Source: Streptomyces sp. A 4/2 (GTDB lineage: Bacteria > Actinomycetota > Actinomycetes > Streptomycetales > Streptomycetaceae). Taken from it: a stretch of DNA of 64,000 bases. The DNA lies in NCBI RefSeq assembly GCF_940670765.1, contig NZ_CALNVW010000020.1, positions 62,001-126,000 on the forward strand, in the 5' to 3' direction. Shown in pieces: positions 54,809 to 63,059 of the stretch (within the stretch, counting starts at the first letter, position 1; each line of letters starts with the position of its first letter). Made by a program: the position numbers and the translations under genes. Under the pieces are notes generated by a model. That model did no database searches. It worked only from the letters and a program-made list of their open reading frames with translations, and had not been told where the DNA came from.

Positions 54809-57415
54809 ATGATTGAGCAGTACGTGTGGGATCTTCAAGCGGTCGACGAGACGCAGGTCGCAGTCGTTGGCGGCAAGGGCGCGCACCTGGGCGGGCTGTC
54901 GCGGATCGAAGAGATCCGCGTGCCGAGTGGCTTCTGCGTTACGACGGACGCCTTCCGGCGGATCATGGCGGAAGCGCCGTCGATCGAGGAGCGGCTCGAC
55001 CAGTTGTCGCGCTTGAACCCGGACGACCGGCAGGCGATCCGCACGCTCAGCGCGCAGATTCGTCGGACCATCGAAGACATTCCCGTCCCGGACGATGTCG
55101 CGGCGGCGATCACCGGCGCGCTCGCCCAGCTCGGCGAGCAAGCCACCTACGCCGTCCGATCCAGCGCGACGGCAGAGGACCTCCCGACGGCCTCCTTTGC
55201 CGGCCAGCAGGACACATACCTGAACGTCGTGGGGCCGACGGCGATCCTCCAGCACGTCAGCCGGTGCTGGGCCTCGCTGTTCACCGAGCGGGCCGTGACC
55301 TACCGCCAGCGGAACGGCATCGACCACCGTACGGTCCATATGGCCGTGGTCGTGCAGCAGATGATCTTCCCGCATGCGGCCGGCATCCTGTTCACGGCCG
55401 ACCCCGTCACGGGCAACCGGAAGGTGGCCACCGTGGACGCCGGCTTCGGCCTCGGCGAGGCCCTGGTCTCCGGCCTGGTGAACCCGGACGTCTTCAAGGT
55501 GCGGCACGGCGAAGTCGTCGCCAAGACGATCACCGCCAAAAAGCGTGCCGTTCATGCCCTGCCGACCGGCGGTACCCAGGAAGTGGCGATCGACGCGCAG
55601 CAGCAGGAGCAGCCGGCGCTGACAGATGCCCAGGTCGTACGGCTCGTGCACCTCGGGCGTCGGATCGAAGCGCACTTCGGCCGCCCGCAGGACATCGAAT
55701 GGTGTCTGGTCGACGATGACTTCCAGATCGTTCAGAGCCGGCCGATCACGACGCTGTTCCCCATCCCCGAGGTCGGCGACCAGGAGAATCACGTCTACGT
55801 CTCCGTCGGTCACCAGCAGATGATGACCGACCCCATGAAGCCCCTGGGGTTCTCCATGTGGCAGCTGACTGCCATGGTGCCGATGCACGAGGCCGGCGGG
55901 CGGCTGTTCGTCGACACCACCCGGCGCCTGGCCTCGCCCGCGAGCCGCGCCGCCCTCCTGGACGTCATGGGGAGAGGGGATCCGCTGGTCAGGGACGCGC
56001 TGGAGACCGTCCTCGACCACGACGATTTCGTCCCGTCGCTCCCGGACGCCCCGGACGCGCGTCCCGGCGGGCCGCCGGTCGGCGGTGCGCCCGCCCCGAT
56101 CGAGGCCGATCCTGCCATCGTCACCGAGCTGATCGAGCGCAGCCAGGTGTCCATCGCCGCCCTGGAGCGGGACATCCGGACGAAGACCGGAGCGGCGCTG
56201 TTCGACTTCCTGCTGGAGGCCTTCGAAGAGCACAAGCGAGTCCTCGGTGATCGGCAGAACATGCAGGCGATCATGGCGGGGATGGACGCCACGTGGTGGC
56301 TCAACGACAAGCTCCAGGAGTGGCTGGGCGAGAAGAACGTGGCTGACACGCTCACGTTGTCCGCCCCCGACAACATCACGTCGGAGATGGGACTGGCGCT
56401 GCTCGACGTCGCGGACGTGATCCGCCCGCATCCGGAGGTGGTGACGTTCCTGCAGGGTGTCGAGGACGAGGGCTTCCTGGACGAGCTGGCGAAGGTCGCG
56501 GGTGGGAGCGCGGCGCGCGACGCCATCGAGGCCTACCTCGACCGGTACGGCATGCGCTGCGTCGGTGAGATCGACATCACGAGGCCACGCTGGCGCGAGC
56601 GCCCCACCACGCTCGTGCCCGTGATCCTCGACAACGTCAGGAACTTCGAGCCGGGCGCCGCCGAGCGGCGCTTCGAGCAAGGGCGCCAGAAGGCGCAGAA
56701 GAAGGAACAGGACGTGCTGTCACGCTTGCGGGCCCTGCCGGACGGGGACCGGAAAGCCGACGAGGCCAAGCGGATGATCGACCAGGTCAGAACTTTCATC
56801 GGGTACCGGGAGTACCCGAAGTACGGCATCGTCAGCCGCTACTTCGTCTACAAGCAGGCCCTGTTGGCGGAGGCCGAGCGGCTCGTACAGGCCGACGTGC
56901 TTACTGAGAAGGAGGACATCTTCTACCTCACGTTCCAGGAACTCCACGACGTCGTGCGCACGAACCAGGTGGATGACCGGCTCATCCAGCAGCGCAAGGA
57001 TGCGTTCCGCTCGTACCACGCGCTCACACCGCCCCGGGTGCTCACATCGGATGGTGAGGCCGTCACCGGGGCGTACCGGCGCGACGACGTGCCGGCCGGC
57101 GCTCTGATCGGCCTGCCGGTTTCCACCGGAACCATCGAGGGACGGGCCCGCGTCGTCCTTGACATGGCGGAAGCCGACCTCGAAGCGGGCGACATCCTGG
57201 TCACCACTTTCACGGACCCCAGCTGGTCGCCGCTGTTCGTCGGAATCGCGGGCCTGGTGACGGAGGTGGGCGGCCTGATGACCCATGGCGCAGTGATCGC
57301 CAGGGAGTACGGCTTGCCGGCCGTCGTCGGCGTGGAGCAGGCCACCCGGCTGATCCGGGACGGGCAGCGGATCCGTGTGCACGGAACCGATGGGTACGTC
57401 GAGATCCTGCCTTGA
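54809..57415 (+). CDS. rph: Rifampin phosphotransferase (rifamycin-inactivating, PEP-synthase-like)
   Basis: 868 residues, the family length. The N-terminal ATP-grasp domain has VVGGKGAHLGGLSRI, YAVRSSATAEDLPTASFAGQ then QDTYLNV, and AGILFTADPVTGNRK. The rifamycin-binding middle domain follows (about residues 330-750). The C-terminal swivelling His domain has GGLMTHGAVIAREYGLPAVV with the phosphate-carrying His. It transfers the beta-phosphate of ATP to the C21 hydroxyl of rifamycins, giving resistance (known for Rph). ATG 54809 has GGAGG about 8 bases upstream; upstream in-frame codons to 54647 are unlike the family. The RAE-like site supports rifamycin induction. It is monocistronic. Confidence 0.95.
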   Translation: MIEQYVWDLQAVDETQVAVVGGKGAHLGGLSRIEEIRVPSGFCVTTDAFRRIMAEAPSIEERLDQLSRLNPDDRQAIRTLSAQIRRTIEDIPVPDDVAAAITGALAQLGEQATYAVRSSATAEDLPTASFAGQQDTYLNVVGPTAILQHVSRCWASLFTERAVTYRQRNGIDHRTVHMAVVVQQMIFPHAAGILFTADPVTGNRKVATVDAGFGLGEALVSGLVNPDVFKVRHGEVVAKTITAKKRAVHALPTGGTQEVAIDAQQQEQPALTDAQVVRLVHLGRRIEAHFGRPQDIEWCLVDDDFQIVQSRPITTLFPIPEVGDQENHVYVSVGHQQMMTDPMKPLGFSMWQLTAMVPMHEAGGRLFVDTTRRLASPASRAALLDVMGRGDPLVRDALETVLDHDDFVPSLPDAPDARPGGPPVGGAPAPIEADPAIVTELIERSQVSIAALERDIRTKTGAALFDFLLEAFEEHKRVLGDRQNMQAIMAGMDATWWLNDKLQEWLGEKNVADTLTLSAPDNITSEMGLALLDVADVIRPHPEVVTFLQGVEDEGFLDELAKVAGGSAARDAIEAYLDRYGMRCVGEIDITRPRWRERPTTLVPVILDNVRNFEPGAAERRFEQGRQKAQKKEQDVLSRLRALPDGDRKADEAKRMIDQVRTFIGYREYPKYGIVSRYFVYKQALLAEAERLVQADVLTEKEDIFYLTFQELHDVVRTNQVDDRLIQQRKDAFRSYHALTPPRVLTSDGEAVTGAYRRDDVPAGALIGLPVSTGTIEGRARVVLDMAEADLEAGDILVTTFTDPSWSPLFVGIAGLVTEVGGLMTHGAVIAREYGLPAVVGVEQATRLIRDGQRIRVHGTDGYVEILP

Positions 57416-57670
57416 CCCATGGCCCTTGGCCCTTGACCCTGGCCCTTGACCTGGGCCGACCACGCCGAGAAGCCTCGTCCGGCGAGTGATGCCCGAACCC
57501 AACGGCACATGCTTTCGCTTGAGATCTGCGCAGGCCCGCAGCGGATCCTGAAGGCGCGATGGAGGCCGGCCGACAGGCAGGAGGCGAAGGCGGTCGGTGC
57601 CGCCTGTCGCGCGGGACGTCCCTCTGCTGCGGGTTGGGCTGGGGCTTGGGCTGCTCAGCAAACGTAAAAC

Positions 57671-57714
57671 TAAAACTACACAAGTAACTTGGCAAAGTTA
57701 CTTGTGTAGTTTTA
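57671..57714. promoter_or_regulatory. Long palindromic operator of the MarR-MFS operon
   Basis: Left arm TAAAACTACACAAGTAACTT (57671-57690), spacer GGCA, right arm its exact complement (57695-57714). The 20-bp arms are perfect and AT-rich, and the palindrome ends 10 bases before the MarR ATG. The core AAGTAACTT is itself nearly symmetric, as in MarR sites. Together with the short GGGGGC leader this implies strong autoregulation. Confidence 0.88.
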
Positions 57715-57724
57715 CGCTGGGGGC

Positions 57725-58195
57725 ATGACCGAGAACCCTGGGCCGCAAGAATCCATCGCAACCGCGCAACGCCTCAATGACGCCATGAAGCGGCTTCGGG
57801 CGCGGATGCGCGCGGAATCAGGTCAGCATGCGACCGGGCTGAGTGCCACGCAGCTCGGCGTTCTGGCGAGCGTCGTTCGCGAGGGTCCGATCACTGCGGC
57901 CCGGCTGGCCGCCGTCGAACACGTCAGCGGCCAGGCCATCGCCCAGAGCCTGGCCGTACTGAAGGCCGCAGGGCTGGTGCACAGCGAGCCTGATCCGAAG
58001 GACGGCCGCAAGAAGCTGATGAGCGCAGACCCGTCCGCAACCGAGTTGATCGACAAACTACTCACGGGACGCGCCACCTTCTTGGCGCACGCCATCGCTC
58101 AGGTCATCGCTCCGCACGAACGCGCGGACATGGACAAGGCGGTCGAGCTGCTGGAGCGGCTCGCCGACGCCGACCTGAACGAGGCCGCCATATGA
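57725..58195 (+). CDS. MarR-family transcriptional regulator
   Basis: 156 residues. The winged helix reads LSATQLGVLASVVREGPITA, ARLAAVEHVSGQAIAQSLAVL and the wing SEPDPKDGRKKLM. Flanking helices for dimerisation are present. A 20-bp-arm palindrome sits directly upstream, and the stop overlaps the exporter ATG (ATGA at 58192), making a MarR-MFS-hydrolase operon. The ligand is probably an antibiotic or phenolic substrate of the exporter. Confidence 0.92.
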   Translation: MTENPGPQESIATAQRLNDAMKRLRARMRAESGQHATGLSATQLGVLASVVREGPITAARLAAVEHVSGQAIAQSLAVLKAAGLVHSEPDPKDGRKKLMSADPSATELIDKLLTGRATFLAHAIAQVIAPHERADMDKAVELLERLADADLNEAAI

Positions 58196-59610
58196 CAACG
58201 GACGCCGTCGAGACCGAATCCGCACCTCACGGCCTCGCCCGCAAGCCCTTCGCCTGGACCTTCACCGCGCCGCTGTACGTGGGCTCCAGCCTCAACCCGA
58301 TCAACAGCTCCATCATCGCGACCGCGCTGGTTCCCATCGCGACCGAACTGAACGTCACCGTGGGTGCCACCGCCGTCCTGGTCTCCTCCCTCTATCTCGC
58401 CAGCGCCATCGCCCAGCCGACGGCCGGCAAACTCGCCGAGGCCCTCGGCGCCCGCCGCACCTTCCTCGCAGGCATTGTGCTGGTGCTGCTCGGCGGTGTG
58501 GTCGGTGGCCTGGGCCAGAACCTCACGATGCTCACCGTCGCCCGGGTCCTGATCGGGCTCGGCACGTCGGCCGCGTTCCCCTGCGCGATGGTCATGATCC
58601 GACGCCGTGCCGAGCAGGCCGGACTGGACGAACCGCCAGGCGGAGTGCTCGGCGGACTCGCCATCGCAGGTATGGCCACTGCCGCGATCGGCCCGCCCAT
58701 CGGAGGTCTTCTGGTGGGCGCGGCGGGCTGGCGCTGGTCCTTCTTCATCAACATCCCGGTCACCGCGATCGCGCTGCTGATGGCTCTGCGGCTGCCCAAG
58801 GACCCGCCACTCACGTCCACGGACAGCGGGTTCCGCCGCATCGCACAGCGGATCGACCTGCTCGGCATCCTGGGCTTCGCCACCTCGATGACCTCCCTGG
58901 TCGTCTTCCTCATGGCTCTGCCCCACATCCGGTGGACCGCCCTCGCCGTCTTCGTCGTGGCTTCGGTCCCGACCGTCTGGTGGGAGCTGCGACGGCCCGC
59001 GCCGTTCTTCGACCTCCGTGGCCTGGCCTCGAACGGCGCCCTGAGCCGCACCTACCTGCGCCAGGCGCTCACCCTGCTCGGCGTCTACTCGATGATGTAC
59101 GGCTTGACCCAATGGATGGAGGCCGCCTACGGCCTGTCCACGGTCCAGACGGGCCTGATGCTCCTGCCGATGGGCGCCGTCTCCGCACTGCTCTCGCGGC
59201 CACTCGCACGGCGCAACCTGGTACGCGGGCCGTTGATCGCCTCCGCGCTGAGCATGCTGCTCGGTTCGATCGGCATCATGGTGCTCGATTCCGACAGCCC
59301 GGTGATCGCGCTCGTGCTCGTCTCGCTGGTCTTCGGCGTCACGACCGCCACGACCACCGTCGGCAATCAGACCGCCCTCTACAAGATGGCGCCCGCCGAG
59401 CAGATCGGCACGGCCTCCGGCCTGTTCCGGACCTTCGGCTACCTCGGCACCATCACCTCATCCGTGATCGGGGGCATTGTCTTCCGCGACGGCGCCAGCG
59501 ACCACGGACTGCACAGTCTCGGCATCGTGCTCGTCGCGGCGGGGCTCCTGGTCCTGCTGCTGACCGTCCTGGACCGCAGCCTGATGCGCCACCGCGACGC
59601 AGCCGCCTGA
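58192..59610 (+). CDS. MFS drug exporter, 14-helix (DHA2) type
   Basis: 472 residues, about 14 hydrophobic segments. SSIIATALVPIATELNV on helix 1, GKLAEALGARRTFLAGIVLV (motif A) and ARVLIGLGTSAAFPCAMV (motif B) are seen, and FINIPVTAIALLMALRL is motif-C-like. It is coupled to the MarR gene by ATGA and followed 41 bases later by the isochorismatase-fold gene. It is likely an efflux pump controlled by the MarR protein. Confidence 0.92.
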   Translation: MTTDAVETESAPHGLARKPFAWTFTAPLYVGSSLNPINSSIIATALVPIATELNVTVGATAVLVSSLYLASAIAQPTAGKLAEALGARRTFLAGIVLVLLGGVVGGLGQNLTMLTVARVLIGLGTSAAFPCAMVMIRRRAEQAGLDEPPGGVLGGLAIAGMATAAIGPPIGGLLVGAAGWRWSFFINIPVTAIALLMALRLPKDPPLTSTDSGFRRIAQRIDLLGILGFATSMTSLVVFLMALPHIRWTALAVFVVASVPTVWWELRRPAPFFDLRGLASNGALSRTYLRQALTLLGVYSMMYGLTQWMEAAYGLSTVQTGLMLLPMGAVSALLSRPLARRNLVRGPLIASALSMLLGSIGIMVLDSDSPVIALVLVSLVFGVTTATTTVGNQTALYKMAPAEQIGTASGLFRTFGYLGTITSSVIGGIVFRDGASDHGLHSLGIVLVAAGLLVLLLTVLDRSLMRHRDAAA

Positions 59611-59651
59611 ACCGCGCCGCGTCACCATCCCCTCCCAAGGAGAGACACCGC

Positions 59652-60254
59652 ATGGCCACCCCCGTCCCCACCGTTCCCGCCCTCGCTCCCGAGCGGACCG
59701 CACTGCTGGCGATGGACTTCCAGAACGGCATCCTCCCGCTCGCCCCCGAACCCGACTCGCTCCTCGTGCGGGTGAAGGATGCGATCGCCGGCGTCCGAGC
59801 CGCCGGCGGCACCATCGGTCACGTCCGCGTGGCCTTCACGCAGGACGACTGGGAGGCCGTCCCGGACCGCAACAAGTCCTTCAGCGCCATCGCGGCCGCG
59901 AAGGCCATGCACCACGAGCTCGATGCCACGCAGATACACGAGGAGATCGCCCCGCAGGACGGCGACATCATCGTCCGCAAGATCCGTTACGGCGCCATGT
60001 CGACCACAGACCTGCACGAACAGCTGGCCAACCGCGGCATCGACACCCTGATCCTCGCCGGAATCAGCACCAGCGGCGTCGTCCTGTCGACCCTCATGGA
60101 GGCCGCCGACCGCGACTACCGCGTCTACGTCCTGTCCGACTGCGTCGCAGACCGCGACCCCGAAATCCACCGGGTCCTGGTCGACAAGGTGTTCCCGACC
60201 CGGGCGCACGTCATCGACACCGCCGTGCTGCACGAACTGCTGCGCACGCCCTGA
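59652..60254 (+). CDS. Isochorismatase-fold (cysteine hydrolase family) protein lacking the catalytic Cys
   Basis: 200 residues. The Asp (LLAMDFQNG, Asp22) and Lys (IIVRKIRYGAM, Lys110) of the family triad are present. The nucleophile loop, usually G-x-x-T-x-x-C-V, reads GISTSGVVLST, with Val143 in place of Cys. The fold is otherwise complete to the end (VYVLSDCVADRDPEIH). A Cys at 164 lies in the next strand. The family hydrolyses isochorismate, nicotinamide or related amides; this member may bind without hydrolysis or use another group. AAGGAGA precedes ATG 59652. It is third in the MarR-MFS operon. Confidence 0.88.
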   Translation: MATPVPTVPALAPERTALLAMDFQNGILPLAPEPDSLLVRVKDAIAGVRAAGGTIGHVRVAFTQDDWEAVPDRNKSFSAIAAAKAMHHELDATQIHEEIAPQDGDIIVRKIRYGAMSTTDLHEQLANRGIDTLILAGISTSGVVLSTLMEAADRDYRVYVLSDCVADRDPEIHRVLVDKVFPTRAHVIDTAVLHELLRTP

Positions 60255-61168
60255 CAACGGCCTGGCCTGCTACCGAGCCACGCACACCAGCCGCGGGGCA
60301 GGACCCGCACGCACGAACTGCCCGGTTGCTCCTCAAGAATCCGTCACGGATCAGTGACGCAGGGCAGCTGGCGGGCGCAGGACAACTACGTTCCGTCTCG
60401 CAAGGTGCCTCGATCCGGGCCGCCGGCTCCGGCCTTCGCCGGATGCCGAGGAGGCCTCTGTCCGGTCAGGTGCGCCGACCACGGTGCACCTGACCGGACG
60501 AACGCCGTGATGGCGCGTATCACGGGGCCCGACGGGACAGCTGATCAACGCTTCCCGGCTCGGTACGGGCCTGGGCAGGCCTTGACTCGGTGATGCAGAG
60601 CGGTGCGGCTCGGTGAACCGGCCGCTGCTCCGGTGTGCGTCACAGCGGCAGCCAAGGGCGAGGTGCCGCGCGCACAACCGATCGCCACCGGCACGGGGAA
60701 CACCCCGATCACGCTCCAGCCGCTTCGCCACGACGGGCGGGCTTGTGGTCGAGACGGCCTCGGCGGCGGGCGGGAGCGGGGCGGGGTTTTGCTGTGTACG
60801 GACTGTGACGCCGAGTAGGAAATCGGGGCGCCGGGGCCGGTGGTCTGTGAGCTCGGGCATAGGGCGCCCGTCACATAGGACGCCGCCTAGTAGACCCGCG
60901 GCGGGGCTTCCCCCTCTATCACGGGCCCCCATCCACCCCTGTCCGTTTTGTCACTATTTGCGGTCGTAGGTCACATGATTGCCAACGGCCGGGGCTGTCT
61001 CGCAAGGTGTTTGACGTACCGGGGAGCCGAGCGCCGGACCGGGCAGAGCACACCGCCCGCCATCCAGACACCGGCCCCACGACACGAACCACGGCCTCCA
61101 CGCCTGACCCGTGTCGCCGACCCCCCAGTCGGCCTCCCCACGACGTCCCCGAATGGAGAGGTACACCC
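60255..61168. other. Long region without a convincing gene, upstream of the lytic transglycosylase
   Basis: The leftward frame at 60351-60932 is Arg/Pro-rich and lacks domain features, so it is not called. The region holds the hairpin at 60461-60500. The stretch from about 60955 to 61168 is the likely promoter and 5' leader of the transglycosylase; AGGTCACATG and ACCGGGGAGCC occur in it, but I could not fit them to a complete known riboswitch. Confidence 0.45.
60461..60500 (+). terminator. Hairpin with 14-bp perfect arms
   Basis: GTCCGGTCAGGTGC (60461-60474) pairs exactly with GCACCTGACCGGAC (60487-60500) around a 12-base loop, about 207 bases after the isochorismatase-fold gene. There is no T-run; it is probably a terminator of the operon. 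Confidence 0.65.
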
Positions 61169-61774
61169 ATGACTGCCACCACCCGCCGCATCCTGAACTT
61201 CCGCAAGACCTCCGTGGTCGGCATCGCCGCCGTCGGCGCCGCCGCTTGCGCACTGACCCTGGCCCCGCACCCGGCCCAGGCCGCCGAGCCCGCCCAGGCC
61301 GCGCCCGCGTCGGTCTCCACCGTCATCGCCGCCCAGGTCGCCCAGCAGGCCGACCACGCCGAGAAGGCCGCCCAGCACACCGCCGCGGCGAAGAAGGCCC
61401 CGAGCGCCAAGCACGCCGACGCCGTCGCCGAGATCGTCAAGAGCACGAAGTACAGCAACAACCTCGACGGCTGGATCCGCGAGTCGCTGGCCATCATGAA
61501 GGTCAAGCACATCCCCGGCAGCTACGAGGGCCTGCACCGCAACATCATGCGCGAGTCCAGCGGCGACCCCCACGCCCAGAACAACTGGGACATCAACGCC
61601 CGCAACGGCATCCCCTCCAAGGGTCTGCTCCAGGTCATCCAGCCCACCTTCGACACCTACCACGTCAAGGGCACCAAGGACAGCCTCACCGACCCCGTCG
61701 CCAACATCGTCGCCGCGGCCAACTACGCCGCCGACAGGTACGGCTCGATGGACAACGTCAACTCCGCCTACTGA
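61169..61774 (+). CDS. Secreted lytic transglycosylase (SLT domain)
   Basis: 201 residues. A signal peptide (FRKTSVVGIAAVGAAACALTL then APHPAQA) is followed by an Ala/Lys/His-rich linker and a transglycosylase domain: LHRNIMRESSGDPHAQNNWD with the catalytic Glu, GIPSKGLLQVIQPTFDTY and NIVAAANYAADRYGSMDNV. It cleaves peptidoglycan glycan strands with formation of 1,6-anhydro ends and is probably used in growth or spore germination. GGAGAGG lies about 7 bases before ATG 61169. It is monocistronic and followed by two hairpins. Confidence 0.93.
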   Translation: MTATTRRILNFRKTSVVGIAAVGAAACALTLAPHPAQAAEPAQAAPASVSTVIAAQVAQQADHAEKAAQHTAAAKKAPSAKHADAVAEIVKSTKYSNNLDGWIRESLAIMKVKHIPGSYEGLHRNIMRESSGDPHAQNNWDINARNGIPSKGLLQVIQPTFDTYHVKGTKDSLTDPVANIVAAANYAADRYGSMDNVNSAY

Positions 61775-61805
61775 TCAAGCGGATTGACCGCACACCCCCA
61801 CGACC

Positions 61806-61855
61806 ACCTGAGTCCGTGGGACGGCTGGCTCCTTCGGGAGCGGCAGGACTCAGGT
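61806..61855 (+). terminator. Hairpin 1 after the lytic transglycosylase
   Basis: ACCTGAGTCC (61806-61815) pairs with GGACTCAGGT (61846-61855), with a further inner stem GCTCC/GGAGC. It starts 31 bases after the stop codon. Confidence 0.7.
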
Positions 61856-61860
61856 CCTGA

Positions 61861-61904
61861 CGAGGGCTGGAACAGGTTCACCCATGAACCCGTTCCAGCC
61901 CTCG
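61861..61904 (+). terminator. Hairpin 2 after the lytic transglycosylase
   Basis: CGAGGGCTGGAACAGGTTC (61861-61879) pairs with GAACCCGTTCCAGCCCTCG (61886-61904), with one mismatch and a 6-base loop. It follows hairpin 1 directly, giving a strong double stop. Confidence 0.75.
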
Positions 61905-62187
61905 CTGCGTACGGGGCCCGGCCTCCGTACAACTGAGACGCGCACTGCTGCCCCGGGCCGCGAACAACCCAGCGCTACCCAACAGCCCTACCACGGAGCC
62001 GAAGTGGGACGGCTGCCGGACCTCGGTGGCCCGCTACGCGGACCGCCGACCAGCGATCCGCTCCATGCACGTCACGGATATCGAAACCATTCCTTGGTAT
62101 GCAGGTTGCGGTCGTCACGATTGCCCGAAAAAACCACATCCCGAATTTCGCGTCTCCCATAGAGATACCGTTGATAATGTCAGGATC

Positions 62188-62331
62188 ATGACACCGGCAA
62201 TGACGCAGTACTTCCGCACCCCGGACGACGTACGCCTCGCCTACCTCGACCTGGGCGGCGCAGGCCGCCCCGTCCTCGCACTGCGCTGTCGGCCATGGAG
62301 CGAATTCCGGCGCGTAGTCGCCAGCGGCTGA
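62188..62331 (+). pseudogene. N-terminal fragment of an alpha/beta-hydrolase
   Basis: 47 residues containing TQYFRTPDDVRLAYLDLGGA then GRPVLALR, the first strands of an alpha/beta-hydrolase, where a His-Gly oxyanion motif should follow ALR. The frame instead continues CRPWSEFRR and stops. The catalytic domain is lost. The ATG at 62188 or 62200 could still be translated. Confidence 0.65.
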
Positions 62332-62534
62332 TGAAGCTCGCCGCCGCTCGGGGGCCCGGTATCCCAGCACGACTACCCGGTGACACCTCACCGTTCCCCG
62401 CGAGAACTCAAGACCAGCACGGGTTCAACCACTCGGCGCCGAGCGCCCCATGAACCACGGCCGACGCCGCCACGGTGGCGTACGCGGCGGTGCACGCGGC
62501 GGACAGTCCCGCACCGGGCCGCACCGCTCCCTCC

Positions 62535-62586
62535 TTGACAGCGCGATGAAGAAATTTACTAAGGCAGGCTGATAAAGTAACCTTAG
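62535..62586 (+). promoter_or_regulatory. Probable promoter/operator of the second MarR gene
   Basis: TTGACA at 62535-62540 is a good -35; the -10 is less clear. CTAAGG (62559-62564) and CCTTAG (62581-62586) form an inverted repeat with a 16-base spacer, AT-rich for this genome and ending 3 bases before the GTG. This is consistent with MarR autoregulation. Confidence 0.55.
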
Positions 62587-62589
62587 CAT

Positions 62590-63030
62590 GTGAACAATGA
62601 CCTGGACCCTGATGGAGTCGCCTCAGCCCTGCTGGCGAGTATCAGCGTGCTGGTGCGACAGGTACGCCAAGTACCGACCGAGGGCGGACTCACGATGCCC
62701 GAGCGGACCGCCCTGTCGCACCTGAACCGCTCGGGCCCCACCACCTCCTCGGCGCTGGCCCGGGAGGTACAGATCACCGCACAGGCCATGGGGGCAACTC
62801 TCAGCACGCTACGGGCCCGTGGCATGGTCGAACGCCGCCCGGATCCGAACGACGGCAGGCGCGTGGTACTGACGGTGACCGACGCCGGTCTGCAGGCACT
62901 GAAGGACAAGCGCAACGCGCGGACCGAACTCATCGCGCGGGCCCTGACCGGCGGCACGTTCACCCCGAGGGAGCTTGAGCAACTCGCAGCGGCCGCGCCG
63001 CTGCTGGAGCGGCTGGCCCAGAACATCTGA
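62590..63030 (+). CDS. MarR-family transcriptional regulator
   Basis: 146 residues from GTG 62590. Winged helix LTMPERTALSHLNRSGPTTSS, ALAREVQITAQAMGATLSTL, wing VERRPDPNDGRRVVLTVTD, then the C-terminal dimer helix ending LLERLAQNI. It is followed 29 bases later by an MFS gene in the same direction, so it is probably the repressor of that exporter. It is distinct from the MarR protein encoded at 57725, with little similarity outside the core. Confidence 0.92.
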   Translation: MNNDLDPDGVASALLASISVLVRQVRQVPTEGGLTMPERTALSHLNRSGPTTSSALAREVQITAQAMGATLSTLRARGMVERRPDPNDGRRVVLTVTDAGLQALKDKRNARTELIARALTGGTFTPRELEQLAAAAPLLERLAQNI

Positions 63031-63059
63031 CGCCGACAGAGCCACGAGGAAGCAAGGTG

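Noticed and set aside
54407..56680. 757-codon minus-strand frame opposite rph
   Set aside because: It is antisense to clear ATP-grasp and His-domain motifs of the phosphotransferase and has shadow composition.
57416..57460. CCCTTGACC / GGCCCTTG repeats after rph
   Set aside because: They are short, imperfect and few; no hairpin or known site results.
60351..60932. 193-codon minus-strand frame in the long gap
   Set aside because: It is rich in Arg/Pro/Ser, has no recognisable domain or convincing ribosome binding site, and neighbouring frames are similar in length.
60955..61168. ydaO-type (c-di-AMP) riboswitch before the secreted transglycosylase
   Set aside because: Such riboswitches often precede cell-wall hydrolase genes in Streptomyces, and ACCGGGGAGCC fits part of the motif. 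I could not place the remaining conserved segments. A covariance-model search (Rfam RF00379) would decide: a significant hit here would reverse this.
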